Shown: positions 16,204 through 25,682, counted from the first letter of the stretch. The stretch is DNA of 64,000 nt from Pseudomonas sp. B21-040 (GCF_024748695.1 NZ_CP087176.1:489501-553500); one strand, 5' to 3'. Made by a program: numbers and translations. The notes: generated by a model from the sequence alone, not told the origin.

Positions 16204-17654
16204 TGCGTTTGTCCGAACTGAAAACGGCCGGCCGCAGCCCGGGCCTGCCACTGAACATTTCACTGGCCGACGCCGCCGGGACCGCAGAGTTGCAATTGCT
16301 GAGCCTGTTGCGGGTCTTGCCGGGGCAGCGATATGTCGGCGCCGGTGTCTGGCGCGGCCGTCCGGTGCTGGCCAAATTGTTGGTCGGCAGCAAAGCGGCG
16401 CGGCATTTTCAGCGTGAACTGGACGGTGTGCGCTTGCTGGCCGATCAAGGGCTGACCACGCCGCAATTGCTGGTGGACGGTTTGAAAGAAGGCGAGGGCG
16501 GCTGGCTGTTGTTTGACTTCCTTGAAGGCGCCGAAAGCCTGGGGGATACCTGGAAACAAGTCGAACACTTGCCGGTGCTGGCGGATATGCAAGGGGCCGT
16601 ACTGGCCGAAGCGTTGGGCGCTATCGGCCAAATGCACCGCAAGGGGCTCTGGCAGGAAGACCTGCATCTGGACAACCTGTTGCGTCAGCGCGGTCGGTTG
16701 TACCTGATCGATGGTGGCGGTGTCTGTGCCGAGACGCCGGGCCAGCCGTTGTCACGGCAAAAGGTGCTGGAAAACCTTGGTGTATTTTTTGCGCAGTTGC
16801 CCAAGTCGCTGGAACCGTTCACCGAAGAACTGCTGGTGTATTACCTGTTGAGCAACGGCGAGCACGCCTTGCCGATGGAAGCCTTGCAGAAGCAGATCGA
16901 TAAGGTTCGCACCTGGCGCTTGAAGGACTTCCTGATCAAGGTCGGTCGCGAATGCACGCTGTTCAGCGTCCAGCGTGGTGCGTTTGGCTTGCGGGCGATC
17001 CGTCGCGAAGAAGAAACCGCGATGCTGCCGGTGCTGGAGCAGGCCGACGCGTTGCTCGATGAAGGTCATTTGTACAAGACCGGCGGCGCGGCGAGCGTAG
17101 GAAAAGTCGAGGTTGATGGTCGGACGCTGGTGATCAAGCGCTACAACATCAAAGGCTTTGCCCACTGGCTCAAACGCTTCTGGCGTCCGAGCCGAGCGTG
17201 GCACTCGTGGCGTGAAGGCAATCGTCTTGCCTTCCTTGGCATTGCGACCCCCAAACCGTTGGCGTTGCTGGAGAAGCGATTTCTCTGGCTGCGCAGTCGG
17301 GCGTATCTGGTGACCGAGTATCTGCCGGGACCGGACATCATCGAGCGCTTCGCGCCTTTCGTCGACAGCGGCAACGCCCCTGAAGCGGAACTGCTGGCGC
17401 TGGATCATTTGTTCGCCGAGTTGATTGGCGAGCGCATCAGCCATGGTGACTTCAAGGGCCATAACCTGTTCTGGCAGGAAGATCGCTGGGCGCTGATCGA
17501 TCTGGATTCGATGTGCCAGCATGGCTCGGCGGGCAGCTTTGCCCCGGCCTATGCGCGGGATCGGGCGCGGTTCATGCGCAATTGGCCAGAGAGCAGTGCG
17601 CTTTATAAGGTCATCGATCAGCGTTTGCCCAAAGATATCTCTGGCGCTGCCTGA
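16203..17654 (+). CDS. Tandem-domain LPS core kinase-like protein
   Basis: A 483-residue protein with two kinase-fold halves, the positional ortholog of PA5006. Half 1 (about 25-180) has a catalytic loop QEDLHLDN with D153 and N158, then YLIDGGG with D170. Half 2 (about 285-440) has VIKRYNIKG with an ATP-site Lys, HGDFKGHN with D416 and N421, and LIDLDSM with D433. Both halves keep the key residues, so both may be active. The start at ATG 16203 overlaps the previous stop by one base. It is the last gene of the waaF-led run, followed by a 23-bp inverted repeat. Confidence 0.85.
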   Translation: MRLSELKTAGRSPGLPLNISLADAAGTAELQLLSLLRVLPGQRYVGAGVWRGRPVLAKLLVGSKAARHFQRELDGVRLLADQGLTTPQLLVDGLKEGEGGWLLFDFLEGAESLGDTWKQVEHLPVLADMQGAVLAEALGAIGQMHRKGLWQEDLHLDNLLRQRGRLYLIDGGGVCAETPGQPLSRQKVLENLGVFFAQLPKSLEPFTEELLVYYLLSNGEHALPMEALQKQIDKVRTWRLKDFLIKVGRECTLFSVQRGAFGLRAIRREEETAMLPVLEQADALLDEGHLYKTGGAASVGKVEVDGRTLVIKRYNIKGFAHWLKRFWRPSRAWHSWREGNRLAFLGIATPKPLALLEKRFLWLRSRAYLVTEYLPGPDIIERFAPFVDSGNAPEAELLALDHLFAELIGERISHGDFKGHNLFWQEDRWALIDLDSMCQHGSAGSFAPAYARDRARFMRNWPESSALYKVIDQRLPKDISGAA

Positions 17655-17660
17655 ATTGCC

Positions 17661-17712
17661 ATCGTCGGAATGCCACCCGGAGCAAGCTGGCTCCGGGTGG
17701 CATTCCGACGAT
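17661..17712. repeat. Perfect 23-bp inverted repeat after the kinase run
   Basis: The arm at 17661-17683 (ATCGTCGGAATGCCACCCGG...) is the exact reverse complement of 17690-17712, with a 6-base loop (AAGCTG). It lies just past the stop at 17654 and has no T tract. It looks like a REP-type palindrome that may also end the upstream operon. Confidence 0.8.
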
Positions 17713-17842
17713 GAGGTCCGACCTGCCACTGAAGATTAGGGGACAAGTTTTTATGAATCGTCCTACATGATCTACAGCCCCCATGAACTGTGCCCTGAAT
17801 AGCCACGATGCTAGTTTGCCTGACGTTCACGGAGGGCAAGCT

Positions 17843-18178
17843 TTGACGATAAAAATGGCTGTTATGTTCGGTGCTGTTTCACTTGCGCTAACCGGCTGCG
17901 GGACCGCTATGACGGTATTCCAGGACGATGAAGACGCGGCTCGCGGTCTCAGAAAACAAAAAACCTACTGTCAGTCCATTCCCCGGGTTTACAGCGGCCT
18001 CGCCTACGATTTTTGCGTATTGAATGCTCCGCCTGACCCCACTGGCTTCCTGGTACCGTTCGTGCTCCTGGATTTAACCTTGTCAGGTGTCCTGGACACG
18101 GTTTGCTTGCCTTATACGGTTTATCGTCAGACGGTCGATGGCAATCTCAGCATTTACTGGCGCGCAGGCCGCGGGTAG
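17843..18178 (+). CDS. YceK/YidQ-like small lipoprotein
   Basis: A predicted 111-aa lipoprotein. A short signal peptide ends in the lipobox LTGC, with Cys near residue 19. The remainder has a QSIPRVYSGLAYDFC segment and a hydrophobic LVPFVLLDLTLSGVLDTVCLPYTVYRQ tail, as in the YceK/YidQ (DUF1375) family. The TTG at 17843 is preferred because a GGAGGG site lies just upstream. An ATG five codons on is the alternative. The function is unknown. It is not part of the conserved core-biosynthesis order. Confidence 0.7.
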   Translation: MTIKMAVMFGAVSLALTGCGTAMTVFQDDEDAARGLRKQKTYCQSIPRVYSGLAYDFCVLNAPPDPTGFLVPFVLLDLTLSGVLDTVCLPYTVYRQTVDGNLSIYWRAGRG

Positions 18179-18206
18179 TTCTTTTTGTAATCCGGTGTAT
18201 AGCTTC

Positions 18207-19085
18207 ATGTCGACCCCTGACTTGCCCTCTCAGCAGTTTTTTCTTTTTGAAAGCGAAACTGAAGCCGACGCAAATGTAGAGGCGAAAAAGCGCTTGCCGC
18301 CTGTTGGGAAATACAGCGATTTCATAATTTATGTCGATGAGAGCGGCGATCATGGGATGCAGAAGCTAGATGCAAACTATCCAATGTTTGTGCTCGCTTT
18401 TTGTGTTTTCCATAAAAGACACTATTGCGAGAAAGTTATACCTGCCCTTCAGAAGTTTAAATTTAATCATATGGGGCACGACCTGATTGGTCTGCATGAG
18501 CTGGAAATTAGAAAAGAGAAGGGCGCATTCTCTAGCCTGTTCATGTCCAGGCAACACAAACATGCCTTTCTTGATGAGCTGACGGGCATTATCGAAGCAA
18601 GCAATTTCGTTTTGATCAGTTGTGTGATCGACAAGGCCGCTCTTCGCGAAAAGCAGGGGGCTGTGCACAATCCTTATCACGTCGCCCTCGGTTTTTGCCT
18701 GGAAACGCTTTATGAGTTTTTACAGGAAAAGAATCATCACAATGCGTTGACTCATGTGATTTTCGAACGAAGAGGGAAAAAGGAGGATAACGAGCTTGAG
18801 TTGGAGTTTCGTCGCATGTGTGATCGCGCAAATCGACTGGGAATTCAGCTTCCGTTCGACATCGTCTTTGCAACTAAACAAGTGAATTCCACGGGGCTGC
18901 AGCTGGCGGATCTTGTTGCAAGACCCATCGGTATGAGCGTTTTGCGGTCAGGGCAAGAAAATCGTGCCTTTGATGTGCTAAAGCGTAAGTTCTACTGCAG
19001 TGGTGGTCGTAATAATGTGGGAGAAGGTTTCGAAAATTGGGGTTTGAAAATTTTTCCGTCATCAGAAAGCGAAAAGCCCCGGTGA
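18207..19085 (+). CDS. DUF3800 domain protein
   Basis: A 292-residue protein of the DUF3800 family, which is predicted to have an RNase H-like fold. The signature FIIYVDESGDHG (D44, E45, D48) is at the N-terminal end of the domain. FERRGKKEDNELE follows mid-protein, and the C-terminal GLQLADLVARPIG carries the last conserved acidic residue. The biochemical role is not established. The codons are clearly AT-richer than the flanking LPS genes, which suggests recent acquisition. It sits between the kinase run and wapO, which are consecutive in PAO1. Confidence 0.8.
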   Translation: MSTPDLPSQQFFLFESETEADANVEAKKRLPPVGKYSDFIIYVDESGDHGMQKLDANYPMFVLAFCVFHKRHYCEKVIPALQKFKFNHMGHDLIGLHELEIRKEKGAFSSLFMSRQHKHAFLDELTGIIEASNFVLISCVIDKAALREKQGAVHNPYHVALGFCLETLYEFLQEKNHHNALTHVIFERRGKKEDNELELEFRRMCDRANRLGIQLPFDIVFATKQVNSTGLQLADLVARPIGMSVLRSGQENRAFDVLKRKFYCSGGRNNVGEGFENWGLKIFPSSESEKPR

Positions 19086-19214
19086 AACTCACCGAGGCCG
19101 CAACGCCGACCGGGATCCCCCAGTCCATTTGCACAGGAGTCTATGGCGACGACTTTCGGCTGTCAACGCGCGAGCCTGCCGTTTCGCGCTAGAGGTTTGC
19201 AGTCGCTTTTAAGC

Positions 19215-19220
19215 TATAAT
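19215..19220 (+). promoter_or_regulatory. Likely -10 element for the wapO-led operon
   Basis: A perfect TATAAT stands 93 bases before the wapO GTG start, in a gap after the DUF3800 gene. No good -35 is found at 16-18 bp spacing (GAGGTT at 17), so the promoter is tentative. Confidence 0.4.
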
Positions 19221-19312
19221 CCCGCCCTTTAGCTGTCTCTCGCCGCTTGCGAGGGCACATTAATTTTTGAGGCGCTTGTCGCCTGCATGCAGACTAAAGA
19301 GGCTAGACCCCT

Positions 19313-21070
19313 GTGGCATTGACGATTCTTGGCCTGTCCGGCGCCCTTAGCCATGATCCTTCCGCAGCCTTGTACATCGACGGCAAGCTGGTCGCGGCGG
19401 CTGAAGAAGAGCGCTTTGTGCGCGATAAACATGCAAAGAACCGCATGCCCTACGAATCGGCAAAGTTCTGCCTGGAGCAGGCGGGCATCAAGCCGTCCGA
19501 CGTTGACGTGGTTGCGATTCCATTCGCCCCGATCAGCTTGTTCGGCAAGGCTCGCTGGCAGTACGCCAAGCGTTACTGGTACGCCCCGGACCGCGCTCTT
19601 GACGCGATCCTGATGGGCAACCGTCGCTACAAGCGCTATCGCAACAAGATCGTCTGGTGCCTTGAGCAACTGGGCTTCGATCCGAAGAAAATCAAGATCG
19701 AACCCGTCGAACACCACTTGGCTCACGCCTCCAGTGCCTACCACTGCTCCGGTTTCAAAGAGAAAACCGCGATCCTTGGGATCGACGGCAAGGGTGAGTA
19801 CGCCACGACCTTCTTCGGTTACGGCGAAAACGGCAAGATCCACAAGATCAAGGAATTCTTCGATCCAGACTCCCTCGGCGGCCTGTACGGCGCGATCACC
19901 GAGTTCCTTGGTTTCGATATGCTCGATGGCGAGTTCAAAGTCATGGGCATGGCGCCGTACGGCGACGCCAGCAAATATGATTTCTCGCGCCTGGCCTCGT
20001 TCGAAAACGGCGAGTTGGTGATCAACACCGACTACGCCAACGTGATCGGCCTGCGTCGTTACAAAGAGAAGGGCAAGGGTTACTACTTCTCGCCGAAGCT
20101 GATCGAGTGGCTGGGTCCCAAGCGCGAAGGTGACATCGCCGACGAGCCGTACATTCACTACGCGGCGAGCATTCAAGCGCTGTTCGAAAAAATCTCGCTG
20201 CAGATGATCGACTACTACCTGGGCGACGTGCTCAAGGAAACCGGCAAACTGGCCTATGCCGGTGGCTGTGCGTTGAACGTCAAGCTCAACCAGAAAATCA
20301 TCGCTCGCGATGACGTCAAAGAACTGTTTGTACAGCCTGCATCCGGCGACGCCGGCACGGCAGTCGGCGCGGCGGCGTATGTGTCCCACGCCCGTGGCGT
20401 TCCGGTCGAGAAGATGGAACACGTCTACCTCGGTCCGTCGTATACCAACGAAGACGTGCTGGCTGCCTGCGCTCGTCACCCGAGCAAACCGGTCTGGCGC
20501 AAGCTGAACAACATGCCGGAAAACATCGCCAAAATCATGGTCGACGGCAACCCGGTGGCCTGGTTCCAGGGGCGCATGGAGTTCGGTCCGCGTGCCTTGG
20601 GCGGTCGTTCGATCATCGGTTGCCCGAGCGCCGTCGGCGTGGCAGACCGTATCAACCACCAGATCAAGTTCCGCGAGCGCTGGAGGCCTTTCTGCCCGTC
20701 GATGCTCGACACCGTTGCCCCGCAAATGATCAAGATCGATCACCCGGCGCCGTTCATGACCTTCACCTTCGAAGTGGCTGAAGAGTGGAAGACCCGCGTG
20801 CCGGAAGTCGTCCACGAAGACGGTACGTCCCGGGCCCAGGTGCTCAAGCGCGAATACAATCCGCGCTACTACGACATGATGAAGGCGCTGGAAGTGCTGA
20901 CCGGCAACGGCGTGTCGCTGAACACCTCGCTCAACCGTCGTGGCGAACCGATGATCTGCTCGCCGACCGACGCCCTGAACATGTTCTTCGGCTCTGACCT
21001 GCAATACCTGATCATGGAAGACATCCTGGTGGTCAAAGAAGGCGCGGACGCTTATGACTCGCTCGGCTGA
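19313..21070 (+). CDS. wapO: LPS core O-carbamoyltransferase (NodU/CmcH family)
   Basis: A 585-residue carbamoyltransferase. PAO1 WapO (PA5005) at this position adds the carbamoyl group on heptose II using carbamoyl phosphate. The N-terminal ASKHA-like domain starts ILGLSGALSHDPSAALYIDG and includes the HHLAHASSAYHCSGF metal and carbamoyl motif near residue 141. YAGGCALNVKLN and MEFGPRALGGRSIIG mark the C-terminal carbamoyltransferase portion. The start is GTG with an AGAGG site. The 3' end overlaps the next gene by 17 bases. Confidence 0.92.
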   Translation: MALTILGLSGALSHDPSAALYIDGKLVAAAEEERFVRDKHAKNRMPYESAKFCLEQAGIKPSDVDVVAIPFAPISLFGKARWQYAKRYWYAPDRALDAILMGNRRYKRYRNKIVWCLEQLGFDPKKIKIEPVEHHLAHASSAYHCSGFKEKTAILGIDGKGEYATTFFGYGENGKIHKIKEFFDPDSLGGLYGAITEFLGFDMLDGEFKVMGMAPYGDASKYDFSRLASFENGELVINTDYANVIGLRRYKEKGKGYYFSPKLIEWLGPKREGDIADEPYIHYAASIQALFEKISLQMIDYYLGDVLKETGKLAYAGGCALNVKLNQKIIARDDVKELFVQPASGDAGTAVGAAAYVSHARGVPVEKMEHVYLGPSYTNEDVLAACARHPSKPVWRKLNNMPENIAKIMVDGNPVAWFQGRMEFGPRALGGRSIIGCPSAVGVADRINHQIKFRERWRPFCPSMLDTVAPQMIKIDHPAPFMTFTFEVAEEWKTRVPEVVHEDGTSRAQVLKREYNPRYYDMMKALEVLTGNGVSLNTSLNRRGEPMICSPTDALNMFFGSDLQYLIMEDILVVKEGADAYDSLG

Positions 21071-22184
21071 ACGCCATGTGCTGCAGTTCTGTCACGGCTA
21101 TGACGGCCCGTTTCTGGACTGCGCCCGGCAGTACGCCAGCCTGTTCGCGGGGACTGGTTATCGAGTGACCACGGTCTTTCTGACCGGTGCCGCCGATAGC
21201 GAAGTTGCCGCGGGCTGTGCTTCCGATGAAGTGCTGTTCATGGAATACAGCTCCAAGGCCATTCGTGGCCTGAAGCTGGGCGCCATCGGCGATCTGCGCA
21301 AGATCGCCGCTTCGCGCAATTTCAGCTTCTGCATTGCCCACCGTTTCAAACCGATCTACATCGCCTTGCTCGGCACTTCGTTGCCGGTCATCGGTGTGCA
21401 TCACGGGTTTGACGATTACAAACGCGGCTCTCGCAAACTCTTCGCCCATCTCTTCCGCAAGCGCCTCAGCCTGCTCGGTGTTTCCGATGCGGTGCGTGAC
21501 GACATGCGCCGTTGCCTGCCGAAATGGCCGGCCGGGCGGATTCAAACACTCTATAACCGCATCGATGTGCCGGCCTTGCAGACCAGCCAGGTGTCGGTTC
21601 GCGAGGCTCGGGAAACCTTGGGCCTGTCGGCGGATGCCTGGATTGTCGGCAACGTCGGACGGCTTCACCCGGATAAGGACCAGACCACGCTGCTGCACGG
21701 GTTTGCCTTGGCATTGCCGCAGTTGCCGGCCAACAGCCAACTGGTGATTCTCGGTAGCGGTCGACTGGAACAGGACCTCAAGGAACTGGCCCGTGAACTG
21801 GGCATTGGCGATCGGGTGCTGTTCCTCGGCCAAGTGCCGGATGCCCGTCGCTACTTTCGGGCCTTCGATGTGTTTGCCTTGAGCTCCGATCACGAACCGT
21901 TCGGCATGGTGCTGCTCGAGGCCATGGCCGCCGGCGTACCGTTGCTCGCGACCGCTTGCGGTGGCGCGAAGGAAGTCGTTGAAGGTGTCGGGATCCTGTT
22001 CCCGTTGGGGGATGCCGAGCGTCTGGCTCAAGGGCTGCAGCATCTGGCCGCGATGGACGATCAGCAACGTCACCAGTGTGCCGAGTTGATGCTTGATCGC
22101 TTGCGTGAGCGTTTCTCCGACCGCGCAGTGCGCGATGCTTTCTGGCATTTGCCACACGTCACAGAACTGGCGCCGAGGGGCTGA
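21054..22184 (+). CDS. wapH: LPS outer-core glycosyltransferase (GT4), WapH-like
   Basis: A GT-B fold glycosyltransferase of 376 aa. The N-terminal acceptor domain begins HVLQFCHGYDGPF. The C-terminal donor domain has VGNVGRLHPDKDQTTLLHGF at about residue 195 and the E-x7-E region SSDHEPFGMVLLEAMAAGVPL at about 280. By position it matches PA5004 (wapH), which adds a glucose to the core. The symbol is by synteny only. It overlaps wapO by 17 bases and the Mig-14 gene by one. Confidence 0.85.
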   Translation: MTRSAERHVLQFCHGYDGPFLDCARQYASLFAGTGYRVTTVFLTGAADSEVAAGCASDEVLFMEYSSKAIRGLKLGAIGDLRKIAASRNFSFCIAHRFKPIYIALLGTSLPVIGVHHGFDDYKRGSRKLFAHLFRKRLSLLGVSDAVRDDMRRCLPKWPAGRIQTLYNRIDVPALQTSQVSVREARETLGLSADAWIVGNVGRLHPDKDQTTLLHGFALALPQLPANSQLVILGSGRLEQDLKELARELGIGDRVLFLGQVPDARRYFRAFDVFALSSDHEPFGMVLLEAMAAGVPLLATACGGAKEVVEGVGILFPLGDAERLAQGLQHLAAMDDQQRHQCAELMLDRLRERFSDRAVRDAFWHLPHVTELAPRG

Positions 22185-23080
22185 TGCTCAACCGATTTCA
22201 AGGCTGGCGCGAACGTGGCTGGACGGTAGTCGACGCCTCGACTTATGCACAGGCCTGGCAGCGATTTGGCGGTAGCGTCGCGACGCACCCCATGGTGGTT
22301 GAGCGCCTGGCGCAACTGGCCGACATTCCGGTGCGCTATCTGGCCTGGGAACAGAACGGTGACGTGAAAGCCGCCATTCCGACCTGGGGGCGCGACCTCG
22401 CGCTGTCCAAGGACGTACTCAAGCGCCGTGGCAAAAAAGGCTTGTTCGACCTCGGCAATGCCGAGGTGATCCTGCCGGCCGCCGCCGATGCTCAAGCACC
22501 GCTGCGCCATCGCGGGCGTTATTTGTCGGCGCTGAGCGAGGGCCGTTTCAGCGCTATCAAGTTGCAAGCCGAACAACTGGCCATGGCGCGCACGCCGGAA
22601 GAACTGTCGAAGAAATTCCGCTACAACCAGCGCCGTGAATTGCGCCTGCTGGAAGAAGCCGGTGGCGTTGTGCGACCGGTCGCCGAATTTTCCAGCTCGG
22701 AGTTGGCCGCGATTTATTGCGACCTGTTCCAGCGCCGCTGGGGGTTCCCGGCCACGGGTGCCGAGCGTATGGGCGAGGTGATCGAACTGTTGCGGGACTT
22801 GCTGATCGGTTCGGTGATTTTCCTCAACGATGCACCGATTGCCATTCAATTGGTGTATCGCGTCGAGTCGCCCGAGTGGATCAGCGTCGAATACATCAAC
22901 GGTGGCGTCGATCCCGAGACCCGCGAGTTCAGCCCCGGCAGCGTGCTGAGTTTTATCAACACGCAAAGCGCTTGGGAACACGCGCGGGCCCTGGATAAGC
23001 CATTGCGGTTTTCCTTCGGCCGCGCTGACCGCGAGTACAAGGACCGCTGGTGCAACCCTGTACCGGTTTTTACCGTGTGA
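22184..23080 (+). CDS. Mig-14 family protein (GNAT-like fold)
   Basis: A 298-residue protein of the Mig-14 family, linked in Salmonella and Pseudomonas to tolerance of antimicrobial peptides. PA5003 is the positional ortholog. The C-terminal half resembles a GNAT/FemAB-type acyltransferase: KFRYNQRRELRLLEEAGGVV at about 145, AIQLVYRVESPEWISVEYINGG, and the end motif SFGRADREYKDRWCN. There is no signal peptide. The acyl donor and acceptor are unknown. A core or peptide-modifying role is inferred from its place in the LPS operon. Confidence 0.85.
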   Translation: MLNRFQGWRERGWTVVDASTYAQAWQRFGGSVATHPMVVERLAQLADIPVRYLAWEQNGDVKAAIPTWGRDLALSKDVLKRRGKKGLFDLGNAEVILPAAADAQAPLRHRGRYLSALSEGRFSAIKLQAEQLAMARTPEELSKKFRYNQRRELRLLEEAGGVVRPVAEFSSSELAAIYCDLFQRRWGFPATGAERMGEVIELLRDLLIGSVIFLNDAPIAIQLVYRVESPEWISVEYINGGVDPETREFSPGSVLSFINTQSAWEHARALDKPLRFSFGRADREYKDRWCNPVPVFTV

Positions 23081-23088
23081 GTGAACCC

Positions 23089-24531
23089 ATGAGCCGCAAA
23101 CAGCAACTGCTCAAGCGCCATCGGCGCAACAAACGCATTAGCCTGCTGATCGCGCTGATGCTGTTGATAGCCATCGGCGTGCTGGTGGCCTGGTGGTTGC
23201 CGCTGGTGCTCGCCGTCCTGGGCTGGATTGCCCACGAAGCATGGTTTGCCGATCACTTGTTTTACTCCCCCAAGGACGATTACCAATACAGCTTCCCGGC
23301 GTATACCCCGCAACCCAAGGTTCACCTGGAGGGGGAACGTTTGCGCCTGGATGAAGGCGTCATGCTGGTCGACGATGCCACGCTGGTGTTGGCGCTGCGG
23401 ATTAAAAGCAGCTGGTTGGGGCGCTTTTTTGACCCGGTGGTGGAACTGTCGGGCGGTGACAACCCGGATCGCCAAACCTTTGAACGCGGCGTAAACGGCC
23501 TGCGTTACCTGAACCTCAGCGGTCAGGCGCAAGCGCTGTCGCGCGGTGAATTGCGCCTGCGTGGGCGCCACTGCCGCTTGCTCGGCGAGCCGGTGTTGTG
23601 GGCGCTGGAGCAGCCCGACTTCCGCCGTCAACGGGTGATGGTGATTGCGCCTCACGCCGACGACGCCGAACTGGCTGCCTATGGTTTGTACAGTCAAGCC
23701 GATGAAGCCTGGATCGTCACCCTGACGGCCGGTGAAATCGAAGCCGGGCACTATCAACAACTGGGCCTGGACAAGGTCGAGGCCGCACGCCTCAAGGGGC
23801 GTTTGCGTGCGTGGGACAGTATCGCCGTCCCGCGTTGGGCAGGCGTCCCTGAAGCACATTGCGTGCAGTTGGGTTATTTCTGTCTGCAACTGGCCGCGAT
23901 GCAGGCTACCCCGGCGCAACCGGTGGCTTCGCGGGAAGCGGATTTGAGCGATACGCGTCTGTTTCGCCAGTTGAACCCGTTTGCCCTGCCGGGCGATGCA
24001 GACGGAGCGCCGACCTGGAACAACTTGTTGGCCGATTTACGCGAACTGCTGCTGCGCGCGCGTCCTGAAGTGATTGTGCTGCCGCATCCGACGCTCGATC
24101 CGCACCCTGATCATATCTGCGCCCAGCAGGCCGTCCTCGAGGCGTTGCAAGGGCTCGAATGGCAGCCGACGACACTGCTCGGCTACGCTAATCACCTGCA
24201 CGACAACGACCGTTGGCCAATGGGTGATGCCGGTCAGGGCGTCACGTTGCCGCCAGCCTTCGAACCGGCCACGCCGATGCAGCCTTGCTGCCTGCCGTTG
24301 TCGCTGGAACTTCAGCGCGATAAAGCCATGGCATTGGGCATGATGCATGACCTGCAACCGCCCATGCCGGCCAAGCGCCGACTGCGCCGGTTGATCCAGC
24401 GGCTGCTGGCCGGGCGCAAGCCACCGGTCTACGGCGAAAACGAATTCTTTCGCAAGGCTGTTCGGCGTCACGAGCTGTTGTGGATACTCAAGCACACACC
24501 AATAAACGTTTCGCAGCGGGGAGAGTTATGA
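23089..24531 (+). CDS. dnpA: PIG-L family de-N-acetylase
   Basis: A 480-residue membrane-anchored deacetylase. A basic N-terminus is followed by a hydrophobic segment at about residues 15-45. The zinc-site motifs are APHADDAELAAYG at about 186 and HPTLDPHPDHICAQQ at about 330, typical of PIG-L enzymes. PAO1 dnpA (PA5002) at this place is reported to affect fluoroquinolone tolerance and is thought to de-N-acetylate an LPS core sugar. ATG 23089 is chosen. A GTG at 23077 overlapping the previous stop would add four residues. Confidence 0.9.
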   Translation: MSRKQQLLKRHRRNKRISLLIALMLLIAIGVLVAWWLPLVLAVLGWIAHEAWFADHLFYSPKDDYQYSFPAYTPQPKVHLEGERLRLDEGVMLVDDATLVLALRIKSSWLGRFFDPVVELSGGDNPDRQTFERGVNGLRYLNLSGQAQALSRGELRLRGRHCRLLGEPVLWALEQPDFRRQRVMVIAPHADDAELAAYGLYSQADEAWIVTLTAGEIEAGHYQQLGLDKVEAARLKGRLRAWDSIAVPRWAGVPEAHCVQLGYFCLQLAAMQATPAQPVASREADLSDTRLFRQLNPFALPGDADGAPTWNNLLADLRELLLRARPEVIVLPHPTLDPHPDHICAQQAVLEALQGLEWQPTTLLGYANHLHDNDRWPMGDAGQGVTLPPAFEPATPMQPCCLPLSLELQRDKAMALGMMHDLQPPMPAKRRLRRLIQRLLAGRKPPVYGENEFFRKAVRRHELLWILKHTPINVSQRGEL

Positions 24532-25682
24532 GCCAGCGGTCAAAGGTTCTGCAGTTGCAGCCTGACTACAACGTCAAAGCCCATGATTTTGCCGACCTCG
24601 CGGAGCAGATCGTCAAGGCGCTGCCCAGTGATCGCTATGAAGTGACGGCGGCGTTCCTGCGGGGCAAGCCCGGGCCGGGCGAGGCCGTCAGCCGAGCCGA
24701 CCGTTCGGTGTATTTCGAGTTTTCCGACAAGTCGCTCAAAGGCATGCGTTTGCGGGCGATGTGGACGCTGTACAAGTTTTGCCGCGCGGAAAAATTCGAC
24801 GTGGTGATCTGCAACCGCTTCAAGCCTGTGAACATGATGCTGGCGCTTAACCGCTGGTTGAAAGTGCCGCTGTGCATCGGCATTTCCCATGGCTTTGGCG
24901 AGTACGACCGGTTTTACCGACGCCGCCAGACCCAGCGCCTGATCGATCGTCACTGGCGTTTTGTCGGTGTCTCCCCGGCGGTCAAACAGTACCTGCTGGA
25001 TTGCGATTGCGGTTTCACCGACCAGAACACCTACGCCATCACCAACGCCATCGACATCGAGCAGGCTGAAGGTTTGCAGCACAGTCGTGAGCGTGCCCGC
25101 GAGTTGTTGGGCATCGACCCGTCGGTTCGCCTGATTGGCGCGCTGGGGCGCCTGGTGCCGGTCAAGGGCCACATTTATCTGTTGCAGGCGTTTGCCGCGC
25201 TTAAGGACAAGTACCCGAACACTCAGTTGGCGATCATTGGTGCCGGCCGCGAAGAGTCTCGCCTGAGTGCCGAAATCGAGCGCCTGGGCCTGAACGGGCG
25301 TGCGCACTTGCTGGGCTTCAAGGAGATTGCCTTGCAGTACATTCGCGCATTCGACGTCTGGACCATGCCGTCCCTGGCTGAAGGCCTCGGGCTGGCGCTG
25401 CTCGAAGGCATGAGCGGGCATCTTCCGGTGATCGCCTCCAACGTGCCCGCCATGCTGCCGCTGATCGAAGGCGCTGGCGGGTTGGCGATTACCCCCAAGG
25501 ACGTGCCAAGCCTGGTCGCGGCGCTGGACAATTACCTCGGGCTGGCGGATGACGAGCTCAAGGCCAAGGGCGAGCAGGCCTACCGTTATCTCCAGGAACA
25601 ACATGACATCGAGGTGTTCCGTCAGGAATACCTGAACCTGATCGAATCCGGCCTGGAACAGGCTCGCAAGGAACAACCATGA
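24528..25682 (+). CDS. ssg: Surface-polysaccharide glycosyltransferase Ssg (GT4)
   Basis: A 384-residue GT4 glycosyltransferase. PA5001 (ssg) is the positional ortholog and is needed for normal LPS and exopolysaccharide. It begins SKVLQLQPDYNVKAHDFADLAEQ. LIGALGRLVPVKGHIYLLQAF lies at about residue 200, and the donor-binding EGLGLALLEGMSGHLPVIASN at about 285 carries the E-x7-E motif. The ATG at 24528 overlaps the dnpA stop (ATGA), behind a GGGGAG site. The next gene also overlaps by four bases. Confidence 0.9.
   Translation: MSQRSKVLQLQPDYNVKAHDFADLAEQIVKALPSDRYEVTAAFLRGKPGPGEAVSRADRSVYFEFSDKSLKGMRLRAMWTLYKFCRAEKFDVVICNRFKPVNMMLALNRWLKVPLCIGISHGFGEYDRFYRRRQTQRLIDRHWRFVGVSPAVKQYLLDCDCGFTDQNTYAITNAIDIEQAEGLQHSRERARELLGIDPSVRLIGALGRLVPVKGHIYLLQAFAALKDKYPNTQLAIIGAGREESRLSAEIERLGLNGRAHLLGFKEIALQYIRAFDVWTMPSLAEGLGLALLEGMSGHLPVIASNVPAMLPLIEGAGGLAITPKDVPSLVAALDNYLGLADDELKAKGEQAYRYLQEQHDIEVFRQEYLNLIESGLEQARKEQP

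Noticed and set aside
19086..19312. A tRNA or small RNA gene between the DUF3800 gene and wapO
   Set aside because: A stem-like GGTGA/TCACC and a TATAAT are seen, but no cloverleaf or known RNA family is recognisable.
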